Shown piece after piece: positions 13,907 through 22,673 of a stretch of 24,991 bases of DNA. Source of the DNA: Thamnocephalis sphaerospora (taxonomy: Eukaryota > Zoopagomycota > Zoopagomycetes > Zoopagales > Sigmoideomycetaceae); the NCBI GenBank assembly GCA_003614735.1, contig KZ992633.1:1-24991 (forward strand). The letters are read 5' to 3'. A program made the translations under genes and the position numbers. Every line of letters starts with the position of its first letter. Position 1 is the stretch's first letter. Below the pieces are notes generated by a model, which was not told the origin of the DNA, searched no databases, and saw nothing but the letters and a program-made list of their open reading frames with translations.

Positions 13907-15232
13907 TTACTTGAGCGGGCTAAACGGCAGCGGCACCAGGATCACCGAGTTCATGTCGTCAATCAGACGCACTGCCAGATGGCGCAGGTACCACCCGACC
14001 ATGATCGCTGTCAGCATTGGCACTCCAAGGATCATGATCACCTGCGCTGCTCACCTGTATTATACACGGTTTCGGACCAGCCGTCCACGCTCCATGCCTG
14101 CTCACGCGTGCGCTTGCGGCTCTCCAGATCTCTGTATAGCACGCAGCAGTCGTGCAATATATCGCGTTGGCTTCTGATTGACTAGAGCTACCACTGCTTG
14201 CCACCGCACTTACGGATACTGCCACATGTGATGGACATAGTTGAGCCGGCCCAACTGCGAAAACCAGGCGCCAACCGGCTCGCAGAACTGGCGGCGACAC
14301 TCGAGACCGCGGCGCCTGCAGGGTAACATGATGTGAGTATCGTTGCAGCGGCACATCTTGCCATCGATGCACTCGAACCTACCAGTTGGTTTCCCATTCG
14401 AGCAGATTGCCGGGCTTGAGCTTGTAGCTACGCAGCTCGTACACGCCACCGTGGTAGCTGGGCGCCATCGTTGCCCAAAAGGCAAACTCTAGGCAGATCT
14501 GGTTGCTGCGTTCGCGCAGCATTGGCCGAAGCTCGCGGAGAAACGCCGCGTGCAGCGGATCGTTGCGCAGTCGGTCCATGGTGGCCGCGTGACCAGTGTA
14601 GCCGGTATATTCCCACAAATGAATGGCCTCGTCCTCCTCGCCAATCAGCGTCGACCAGGAACCACACAGCTTGACGTCTTGCTGTTCGCCAGCCGCAATA
14701 TACGGGTAGTGGCGCTCACTGCAGTGGGCGGCGCGTTAGTCTATGCCGCATGTGCAGTGCGTTGACGCGCACTTACACAAGCTTTGCGTAGGCGTCTACG
14801 CACTCTGGCTTGATCTTGTGCCCTGTACGCATACAGGCCCGAAATGCGGTGAATAGTCTGCGTAACGCGCTGGGATTGCACTGCCAACCTACATTGCAGC
14901 TCGTGGACATATTTGCCGCGCGCAAGCACCTTGGAATAGGTCTCGGAAATATCCTCCAGCTCGCTGCCGCCCTCCCGCGTTGCTCCTGCGCCGTGAAGCA
15001 ATGTGGTGACCAGCCGGGAAGCCTTGCCTGCAGCGCGCGATGCTGCACTGCGTACTTGTTCGCCTTGCTTCTCGCCCTCTTCGATCTGCGCTGCATTGAC
15101 TGGATCACGCTTACTGTCCGCAGTGGCTGAGGTAAAGAAGGTGGGTGTGCCTGTGCGTGCTGACAGTGACCGACCAACGATGCCAGGTGCGACGCCCATG
15201 AGGCGTACGCGCGAAAGGGTGCTGCGCAGCAT
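13907..15232 (-). CDS. NIPSNAP: NIPSNAP family mitochondrial protein
   Basis: Six exons in reading order: 15232-14893, 14822-14777, 14718-14383, 14315-14214, 14131-14055, 13971-13907; 321 residues (animal NIPSNAP1/2 about 285). Residues 1-40 are rich in Arg, Ser and Ala without acids, as in a mitochondrial targeting sequence. Two tandem ferredoxin-like NIPSNAP repeats follow: HKIKPECVDAYAKL, AIHLWEYTGY and LRPMLRERSNQICLEFAFW in the first; YELRSYKLKPGNLLEWETNW, VHHMWQYPDLESRKRTR, the GWSETVYNTVRL block and an ILVPLPFSPLK terminus in the second. Animal NIPSNAPs are mitochondrial proteins linked to mitophagy signalling; the molecular role in fungi is unknown. Introns are 58-83 nt, all GT-AG. 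It is transcribed in the same direction as RPB2 downstream. Exon 2 is only 46 nt. Confidence 0.95.
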
Positions 15233-16182
15233 ATTGCAGCAAAGTAGGCGATAGTTGTCTTGCGGTGAGCTAAACGGTGTATAGGAACCAGGCGGTGCAC
15301 GGCTGCCGCTCGTTAAACTTGCAAAGGGCCTAATGAATGCGTGGGGGCTTGGGAAGCGAGGCGCTGCGGAGCGAAACAATACAGAGAGACACACAAGAAG
15401 AGGAAAAGGACAGGTGGAATTGCCGCGTAGACTCGGCAATATGGAGAGAAGAAACGAAACTGCAGATGCGCTGGATCTCTGGCTGGTGACGGCGCGCGTT
15501 ATATAGCCGGCTATGACGCATGCTGGCCGCGTAGCGTCGTTGGGGATGAGCGCGCGTGCGTGTGCCTGTGTGTGCCTGTGTGTGTGACGTGGATCCGGCA
15601 CAGTCATTCGCTCCCCGCATGTAACATGACAGCTATCAGCACGATGATGGCACACTACGTGGGCAGGCGTTACATATACGGCCGGGCGCGCGCCGAGCAC
15701 ACCGAGCAGGACAAGAGTGCAGGCAGTGCCAATGCATACGGCAGCCAACGGTGGTAGGACAGCGATGGGGCGCATACCGCTAGGATCACGCGACGTGTGC
15801 TGTGCTATATCTCCACTGTCAATCCACCATCGCTGGTGACGCAGCAAGCGCGCGCGGGCCGTCAGCCGCCGTGTAGGCGCGAGCAGCAGCAACACCTGCC
15901 GCGGCAGCGTGCGTGTCAGGCGGGCAGCCAGGCCAGCCAGACATGGTTGCTTATGGTCAGCTCTTTTGGCTTATTACGGTCGTACAGACCATGGAAGCAA
16001 CAATAACGCCGCCGACACTGCCATCGCCGCTCTGTCGTGGTACGCGCCTCACACGCTTCTTCTTGTTCATTCGTCTGCTGCTAACCGTCTGCGCCAGTCA
16101 TCTCTGCATTGTCAGTTTGCCGCTCAGTGGCCGTGTCTTTTGTGTGTAAACAGGCTCGTCTTTACCGTGTGGCTGTACCAGC
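15233..16182. promoter_or_regulatory. Divergent intergenic region (NIPSNAP / membrane protein)
   Basis: This 950-base region separates divergent genes. On the minus strand there is a TATATAA (forward 15499-15505) overlapping a perfect 12-base palindrome ATAGCCGGCTAT (15503-15514). From there to the NIPSNAP ATG the minus strand is pyrimidine-rich (15360-15440), like a transcribed leader. GT-rich sequence lies at 15556-15585. A (+) frame 15943-16149 encoding 68 hydrophobic residues could be an upstream ORF of the membrane-protein gene but is unsupported. Confidence 0.45.
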
Positions 16183-17129
16183 ATGACAGCAGACTCTTGC
16201 CTTTACTCGGACGCAGGCGGACGGCAGCAGAGGCACGGTGCGGTCGTACTGCGAACGCGGCTTCATGGGCGCCGCCGAGGCCGGGGCCGGGGCGCATCCT
16301 ATCGCCTGGCGTCGCTGTGGCTGCTGACGGTGCTGTGTATCGGCCTGCTCCGCCGTTGGCCGGCGACTGAGCCCTGGTTGGGCGCCGTGCAGGCGCAAGC
16401 AACAAACAGCAGCGACACGCCCATCGTCTGTCCGGCCAACTTGACCTGTCCGGCTCCGCTGGAATGCTATCTGGCGGCGACAGGTCTCACGTGCCTGCCG
16501 CCTGGCACACAAGGCTGTCGTGCCCTGCCGCTACCCAGCGGCGACTATTACGCAGGCCAAATTGCACCCATCCACTCGGCCTGCCAGCGGTGTCCGCTGC
16601 CGGGCTCACCGGCGCAGATGCAGCTGCTAGTCGATCGCTACCAGCAGTCAGTACCTGGCCGACCGATTGCCGCCACGCTCGGCGGACTCGGCAACTGCGG
16701 CCCATCAGCCTACTGCGACGCAGCACAAGCATGCCAGTGGCGAAAGAAACCGCTGGCCAAGTGCGACAGCTCAGAGCAGGTAAGCCCCGCCATGCACGCC
16801 GTTCCGACACACCTGCTAACGCAGCTGTCCGCACTCTGGCACCGCAGTGCCTCGGTGCATGTATCCAGAATAATGCGGCAGGGTACCCGACCTGCTTCGA
16901 TCCTTACATGCCACGTGCAGAAGCGGTACAGCGACTCATCTACTTTGGCATTTTCTTTGGCGTCAGCGTCGGTCTCCTGCTGCTCGCTGCGCTGGCCTGC
17001 GCGCTGGCGGGTCAGACTCGGCAGCGCAGAGAGTTTCGCGCTTGTTTTGTCGTGGCTGTCCTGCTGGCGCTGGTGCTGATGGGCGTTGCCGTCTACTGGG
17101 AAGCGTCACCCTGGCCGTTCTCGGAGTAG
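16183..17129 (+). CDS. Cys-rich three-helix membrane protein of unknown function
   Basis: Exons 16183-16779 and 16848-17129 (68-nt phase-0 GT-AG intron) give 292 residues. A basic N-terminus (HGRRRGRGRG) leads into a hydrophobic segment at about 39-56, a signal anchor or late signal peptide. The following region of about 170 residues has many paired cysteines (CPANLTC, CLPPGTQGC, CQRCPLPG, CGPSAYC, then CLGACIQN and a last Cys at 215) and N-glycosylation sequons (NSS, NLT). This resembles an extracellular disulfide-rich domain. Two strong transmembrane helices follow at about 229-253 and 264-283, joined by a short basic loop (QTRQRREFR). I do not recognise the family. The topology suggests a surface or secretory-pathway protein. 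The alternative acceptor at 16822-16824 breaks the frame, so the chosen one is well supported. Confidence 0.75.
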
Positions 17130-17264
17130 TTAGTTGGCAGAGCTAGCCGTCTACCCCACCGCTGCCTTCCCAAGAGCAATTGCCACCGCTTCCTGCATTG
17201 CGTGCCACAAAGGGCACTTGCAGCGCCGCGTATGGCCATGTACACCTATTGCGCCCCGCCCGTG

Positions 17265-17295
17265 TATATATACCTATGCTTACGTCGCTTATAAG
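17265..17295 (+). promoter_or_regulatory. TATA-like elements upstream of a small orphan gene
   Basis: TATATATA at 17265-17272 and TTATAAG at 17289-17295 lie 98-105 and 75-81 bases before the ATG at 17370. This supports a plus-strand transcription start here. Confidence 0.45.
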
Positions 17296-17369
17296 CGCAC
17301 TATCCCACTGCGCATGAATATTTTTCGTTCTGTGCGGTCTTTCTTATCAATACACCGTCTAGGCCGTTG

Positions 17370-17711
17370 ATGGCGGCGCAGACACCGCGACTGCATGTCG
17401 TCATCCACCTGACTGGCCCACCGACACGTTGCGCGACCGGTCACTGCCTTGGCCGGTACGGCGCCAAGGAAGACACGGCCCAGCGTGTCCAAGTCGACGG
17501 CGCTCCTGGCTCGCCCGTTCTGGTCGCTTTCACGATCCGCCTGCTTCCCCGGTGCTGTGCAAACTGTTGCCGCTGGCTCGTGTTCTATGGCACCCGTCAT
17601 CCATTTGTGGTACCAGCGGGGCCCCAGTTCGCCTTCAGCGTTTGGCATCTCTTCATCTCTCCGCCATTCCGCTACTACCGCCTACTGCCTACGCCCGACG
17701 CGACCTCTTGA
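17370..17711 (+). CDS. Small hypothetical protein, 113 residues
   Basis: A single open frame from ATG 17370 to TGA. Third codon positions are mostly G or C, as in RPB2 and CK1, and a TATA-like sequence precedes it. The N-terminus MAAQTPRLHVVIHLTGPP is followed by a polar region, a short Cys cluster (RCCANCC) and a C-terminal part rich in aromatic residues (FAFSVWHLFISPPFRYYR). No family is recognised. The opposite strand also carries a long open frame (17289-17648), so the strand is inferred from codon bias and the TATA elements. Confidence 0.45.
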   Translation: MAAQTPRLHVVIHLTGPPTRCATGHCLGRYGAKEDTAQRVQVDGAPGSPVLVAFTIRLLPRCCANCCRWLVFYGTRHPFVVPAGPQFAFSVWHLFISPPFRYYRLLPTPDATS

Positions 17712-17887
17712 CGCCGACTGCACGAACTGAACCGGTAGGCACGCACAGACGGAACAGATGCGGTGGCTTGCTGTGCGCAACCGTGTTTTGCCATTGCCAT
17801 GCACTATACAACAGCCTGACTGACGCTTAATAACTGTCTCGGCGTGCAACGCTGCTAGACGCGGCACCTTGCACTCTCCCACTCACC

Positions 17888-18626
17888 ATGTCGAGCAACG
17901 GAAGCATTCCATTGGAAAAGAGCGGCGTGGCCGTTGTCGGCACCAACCGCATGACTATGAGCGAGGCAAGTGCTGCGCTGTTGCTGGGAGGAGAGGAGAG
18001 CGCAAGCAGACCGGTAGCTTATGCGTGTCTTCTATTAGCTGGCCGACTATCTGCGCCGTGACCTGGCGATTGGACCCGACAAAGCTGAGGGCGTGGTCAA
18101 TGCTGTGAAGCGCGTTCCATTGCATCATCCATCACTGGTGCTGGTGCGCAACCAGAAGCGCATTCTTGCGAATCACATTCGCGAGTTTGACACGACGGTC
18201 CGCGCGCTGGCTCGCGGCGGCACTGCGCTGCCCGAGGAGCTTCGCTCGCCTGTCAGCTCGACGCCTGTCTCGCCATCGTCATCGTTTTCGTCTAGCATTC
18301 CGAGCCTGCACGGGACAGACTCGCCACCGCACAGTGCTGGCGACGGACACGGCGACGACACTCTGCCGTCGCAGCTCTACCAGTGCGACGACGTGCATGC
18401 CAACGTGCGCGTTATTCGCTTTCCGTCGCTCGCCCGGCTGGTCTCGGCGCAGCGCGTGCTTAAAGCCAGCTATCCGCGTGCCTTTTACGTGAGCCCTGAG
18501 CTACGTGAACGGCTGCGGACTGGCAACGGCCTGCCCCAGATTCCGATCGGCTGGGCGTGGGTGGTGGTGCGCACATCGCTCAGCGAGGTTGAAGTGGAAC
18601 GGCTGGACTGGTTCTTTTATCTGTAA
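17888..18626 (+). CDS. Hypothetical protein with Ser/Pro-rich insert, GC-AG intron
   Basis: Exons 17888-17965 and 18039-18626 give 221 residues. The 73-nt intron begins with GCAAGT after AG, the textbook GC-donor context, and ends in TTAG. Without splicing the frame stops soon after. The first domain (about 24-80) contains SELADYLRRDLAIG, VVNAVKRVPLHHPSLVLV and RNQKRILANHIREFD, a helical basic region. A low-complexity Ser/Pro segment (about 94-130) follows, then a second conserved-looking part with HANVRVIRFPSLARLVSAQR, AFYVSPELRERL, PIGWAWVVV and a terminal LDWFFYL. The function is not recognised. An alternative splice using GT at 18014 (25-nt intron) also keeps the frame but is implausibly short. 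Confidence 0.65.
17966..18038 (+). other. GC-AG intron
   Basis: GAG|GCAAGT at the 5' end and ATTAG| at the 3' end; 73 nt, phase 0. Removing it joins TMSE to LADYL in frame, and retention runs into a stop. This is the second GC-AG intron inferred in the window. Confidence 0.65.
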
Positions 18627-20094
18627 AGGACGACCGTCGATGCCGCTGCTCTAAGCACGGCAGCGTTTGTTGCGCCAGCGTACGCTTGTCGTGCGTGGAT
18701 GGTCTCTTGACGTTGATCATTTTGTTTAGCCAGCGACATGGCGGCTGTTGTGGACTGTAAAATACGCGCTGTATGCGCATCGTTTGTCGACAAGATATTG
18801 CCAGTGTTAAAGTGCACGCTACATTAGCATTGTCGTTGGCGTGATCTGCGACGATGCGTGTGTTGGGTCATCCGGTCTGCGCAGCTATCCAATGACCACA
18901 GCGGCTGCTATCGCCAGCAGCATTGCCCTGCCTGGTCTGCTTGAGCGTCACATTTGTCCCTTTTCTCACTTTGTCTACGCATCCATGCACACACACACAC
19001 ACAGCCACCACTGCCGTGCCTCAGTACCCACCATACACCTGCACTCATTGCTTGGCCAACGCTGGCACAAGGTGAGCGGTGCTTGTGGGCCCAGGCGTCC
19101 ACTACTCGGCATGGTGCGACGACCCCTGTTGGGCGTGCAAGTGACCAGTAGCATCCAGCGACAAAAAGAGCAACGGCCACGACTATTCGTGCCTGCCCAT
19201 GTCGTGGTGACGGACCGTAGCGATGGCGAGGATGGTGTGGCCATAGTGCCTTTTGAAGGCAGCAGCAGAAGCGGCAGAAGCGGCAGCCTAGCAGGGTCGG
19301 CTGACCCAGCGATGGCCTCACTTGTTCCTGGCGCGCTTTGGCTGCATCCGGCTGAGCGGTCTTGCGTATGCATGCCGCCCAGCAGCCGATGCGTCCGTCT
19401 ATATGCGTCCAATATGGCACGGCAGCCATGCCTGCCCGCACCATCATTTCGCATGGACGCTTTGTCGTTCGGCTGCCTTGCAAAGGCGTACGAACGCAGG
19501 TCATAGGATCACCCTTCGAGCGCGGATCTGCCGAATGCATCCGAGGGCGCCGACGCCAGCCTATGCTGTGAGCCGCGTGCATTGCCTCCACGCGCACATG
19601 TACACTATTACGATGATGATACGCGGGCATGCGTGTGCGTGCGTGCGTGCGTGCGTGCGTGCGCGTACGTGTGCGGTGTGAGCGGGCGGGTGTATGTACC
19701 AACCTACCTAGACGCTTTCGCCGTAGACTAGCAAGTCGTCGTCGCTGGCTGGTCGGTTCGTCTGTGGTGGCTTGTTCGCTGGCAGTACAATCGTCTGGTG
19801 CGTCACATGCAGTCTGACAGATGGCGCCGCTGCCGCCCACCACCGCCATGCCAAAGGATCCTTGTGGCCAGCATGCTATCCTGGCTACTCGCCCTTTGCG
19901 ACTTCATACCTAATGTTGCCATGCACACGCGTGATCCAATGCGCCCACTACTTGGCTAGGCATGCATTCACGCGCGCTCGGCCGTCTTTACGGCGGCTTT
20001 TGTGAGCAGCGTACCGCGTGGCACGCGTGTATGCGCCGATGGTGGTGCTGGCGGTGGTGGCGGTGGTGGTGCGAGAAAAGGGGCTCACCCCACT
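18627..20094. other. Long intergenic region upstream of CK1 with simple repeats
   Basis: No firmly supported gene. Contents: a CA repeat at 18988-19003, (GCGT)6 at 19637-19660, a GGT-rich tract at 20041-20071, and an open (+) frame with an ATG at 19111 running to 19506 (131 residues, including HVVVTDRSDGEDGVAIVPFEG) that could be a small gene. Other frames in both directions are also open because the region is GC-rich, so coding status is uncertain. Confidence 0.35.
19637..19660. repeat. (GCGT)n microsatellite
   Basis: Six perfect tandem GCGT units at 19637-19660, flanked by degenerate GTGCG/GCGTACGTG sequence on both sides. It lies in non-coding DNA upstream of CK1. Confidence 0.85.
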
Positions 20095-20354
20095 TTTCCT
20101 CCTCGTGGCCCCCTTTCCTCGTTCGCTGGCGCTTCCCCTTTCGCCTCTGGCCTCGCTTTCCCACCTTGTTCACCACCACCACCACCACCACCACTACCGC
20201 CACCACGACTTGTCTCTTGGCACGCTACAGCTCCTCCTCGTTCTCGTCGGCTCCTTCTCTTCCTCTTCGTCTTTTCGCTTTCTTACACGCACCGGTTCAC
20301 CACCGCTACTCATCTCTCTATTCTGTCCACCCGGTCGGCCTGACCCATTTCTCT
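20095..20354 (+). promoter_or_regulatory. Pyrimidine-rich leader, probable 5' UTR exon of CK1
   Basis: This 260-base stretch is strongly C/T-biased on the plus strand, includes a CAC repeat (20171-20195), and ends exactly at a strong donor (CTCT|GTAAGTTTT). Pyrimidine-rich leaders are typical of highly expressed fungal genes. With the acceptor before the CK1 ATG, it is best read as a non-coding first exon. Confidence 0.5.
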
Positions 20355-20934
20355 GTAAGTTTTGATGCGCGTGCTCCTGCTCCTGCTCCTGCTGCCGCCG
20401 TTACCGCCGCCTATCTTGGCTGGTCGCCTCCCCCGTCTGCTTTCCCTGTCGGCGCCGCGGTAGCCGCAACGTCCGTGCAGATCCCCTGGCGTCATCCGAT
20501 CTCGCCCAAAAACCGCTCGCCCTCCACGGTCGACCTGGTTTCTAGCGTGTCCTTGCCTACCCGTTGCGCTTGGCTACGTATCCTCGTTATGGCTGCCAGG
20601 GCATTTTCTACCCTGGTCGCAGGTGACCATGCTGCACGTCGCGTGCGCCGGCTGTCCGCCGACACCACCGGTATCTTGTCATCTGCAAGCGCGACCTCAC
20701 AGCAGCGCTGGTCGGCTGGTCTGTCAGCCAGCCGACTGGCCGGCCGACGTCTTGCTTGTTTTGGCGGTGGCTTGATCTCGCCGCAAAGCCCCCGGGCGCG
20801 CGTTACACGTATTAGCCCTGCTGACACAGCTGCCGGGGCCTGCGCTGTGCGCCGTGGTGTAGCAGCTGTGACCCAGGGCCCTAACGTGTTAGGCCTTCAG
20901 CTGCCGTGAGCTAACGTGTGCGGTACCTTGACAG
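20355..20934 (+). other. Probable 5' UTR intron of CK1 (580 nt)
   Basis: The donor GTAAGT is at 20355. A branch-like GCTAAC at 20910-20915 is followed 19 bases later by CTTGACAG ending at 20934, leaving a 16-base second UTR segment before ATG 20951. A second possible acceptor, TTCAG, ends at 20949. The region contains open frames in several phases, but none starts the kinase. Confidence 0.5.
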
Positions 20935-20950
20935 ACGTTCCTCCTTCAGC

Positions 20951-22673
20951 ATGGATCTACGCGTCGGTGGAAAGTACCGGCTTGGCCGTAAGATCGGCTC
21001 TGGCTCGTTTGGCGACATTTATCTCGGCACCAACATCGTTAGCGGCGAAGAGGTGGCGGTGAAGCTTGAATCGACCAAGGCGCGCCACCCGCAGCTCGAG
21101 TATGAGGCCAAGGTGTACAAGACCCTGGCGGGCGGTGTCGGCATCCCGTTTGTGCGCTACTACGGCACCGAGTGCGAGTTCAACGCCATGGTCATCGATC
21201 TGCTGGGCCCGTCGCTCGAGGATCTGTTCAACTTTTGCTCGCGCAAATTCTCGCTCAAGACGGTGCTGCTGCTGGCGGACCAGATGATCTCGCGCGTCGA
21301 GTATGTTCACTCCAAGAACTTTATCCATCGCGACATCAAGCCCGACAACTTTTTGATGGGCATTGGCAAGCGCGGCAACCAGGTCAACATCATCGACTTT
21401 GGCCTGGCGAAAAAGTACCGCGACCCAAAGACGCACCTGCACATTCCGTACAGGGAGAACAAGAACCTGACAGGCACGGCGCGTTATGCGTCCATCAACA
21501 CGCATCTGGGCGTGGAGCAGTCGCGCCGTGACGACATGGAGTCGCTCGGCTATGTGTTTATGTACTTTTTGCGCGGCTCGCTGCCGTGGCAGGGTCTGAA
21601 GGCGGCCACCAAGAAGCAAAAGTACGACCGCATCATGGAGAAGAAGATGACCACTCCGACCGAGCTGCTGTGCCGCGGCTACCCCAACGAGTTTGCCATC
21701 TATCTCAACTACACGCGCAGCCTGCGCTTTGACGACAAGCCCGACTACAGCTACCTGCGCAAGCTGTTCCGCGACCTGTTTGTGCGCGAGGGATTCCAGT
21801 ACGACTACGTCTTTGACTGGACCATCTTCAAATACGTGAGTAAGACAGCGCAAAAAGACGAGCGTACATTGGCGGCGCCATGAGCATGGGTCGCGTGCCG
21901 CGTGGCGAGTGCGGAGACAGATGCGACAACGCTGCACGTATCCATGCTCCCACATGCGCCCATGCATGCGAATCCCTGTTGGCTATCGGCAGGGGCATGT
22001 GTTGCACTCGCCTCTGCACACCGCCTATCCGCCACCCTCCCGACACATTTGTTACTACTGCAAATGCCATGACAGCTATTATGGGCGCTGTCGATGACGA
22101 TGGTGGCGGCCATCACCGTAGTAAATGCTAATAATGATTTTCTGTGCTTCGTTACTTCGTTACTCGCGTGCGCGTGTACAGGAAAAGGACCAGAAGGTGC
22201 AGCAGCAGCAACAGCAGCAGCAACAGCAGGCGCCGCCTCCGCAGCAACAGCAGCCGATGCCGCGCGATGATATGGACAGCCGCGACCGCCGCATGATGCC
22301 CAACAGCGGTGGACGCGCTGGCATGGCTTCCGGCGGCATGCCGCAGCACTCGTCGAGCCGTGGCCTCAAAATGCCCGGTTCTGGCATGTCGCGCCCGGCA
22401 CCGACCGGCAACTCCTCGTTTGTGCCGCAGCAGCGCATGGGCGGCATGAGCGGCGCAAGTCGTCGCAAGGTGCTCAACCCGGAGGAAATGGGCGGCCCCT
22501 CGGCTGGCGGCAACGACTACGGTATCAACTCGTCGCGCATGGCGGCCAGCGGTGCGCACCGCAGCGGCGCGCACCGCGGTGCCTCGCCTGGCCCCGGCTT
22601 CAAGTCCATCCTGACCCGCCAAAAGGACCCTAGCGGTGCGGACGGCGCACACTACAACATGTACCGTGGCTAA
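20951..22673 (+). CDS. HRR25: Casein kinase I, delta/epsilon (Hrr25/Hhp) type
   Basis: Exons 20951-21835 and 22182-22673 (phase-0 intron of 346 nt) give 458 residues. The start [20 protein letters not shown] is the canonical CK1 N-terminus. Landmarks are the glycine loop GSGSFG, Lys38 in [14 protein letters not shown] near 126-133, DFG in [12 protein letters not shown], the CK1-specific [17 protein letters not shown] with [11 protein letters not shown], and [13 protein letters not shown]. The tail from 296 has ten consecutive Gln (302-311), a PPP-QQQQ segment, then a Gly/Met/Ser/Arg-rich low-complexity region to the end. The kinase is a Ser/Thr enzyme with roles in DNA repair, ribosome maturation, vesicle traffic and clocks in known orthologues. 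Catalytic residues are intact. The tail probably controls localisation and autoinhibition and is prone to length variation. Confidence 0.97.
21836..22181 (+). other. Unusually long CK1 coding intron (346 nt)
   Basis: The donor GTGAGT follows FDWTIFKY and the acceptor GTACAG precedes EKDQKVQ. A branch-like GCTAAT occurs near 22128. All other coding introns here are 30-133 nt. No clear snoRNA C/D pair or other RNA was recognised inside. Confidence 0.85.
22201..22231 (+). repeat. CAG/CAA repeat encoding polyglutamine in CK1
   Basis: Ten consecutive Gln codons, mixing CAG with two CAA interruptions in a regular pattern, directly after the exon junction. A second cluster of four Gln follows a PPP. 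Confidence 0.9.

Noticed and set aside
14370-14385. Sequence resembling a tRNA T-loop (GGTTCGAGTGC on the minus strand)
   Set aside because: It lies at the start of a NIPSNAP intron, has no matching stem or A box, and departs from the B-box consensus.
15943-16149. 68-residue hydrophobic plus-strand frame before the membrane-protein gene
   Set aside because: No homology or splice support. It could be an upstream ORF, but the composition may simply reflect a pyrimidine-rich leader.
19962-20909. 315-codon plus-strand frame upstream of CK1
   Set aside because: Low-complexity Thr, Ala and Ser from simple repeats, it spans the probable leader and its splice donor, and has no recognisable domain.
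20957-21967. 336-codon minus-strand frame opposite CK1
   Set aside because: It is the shadow of a GC-biased coding frame. The plus strand encodes an unmistakable kinase.
21836-22181. Possible box C/D snoRNA inside the CK1 intron (ATGACGATG-like motif)
   Set aside because: No proper box C plus box D pair with a terminal stem could be found.
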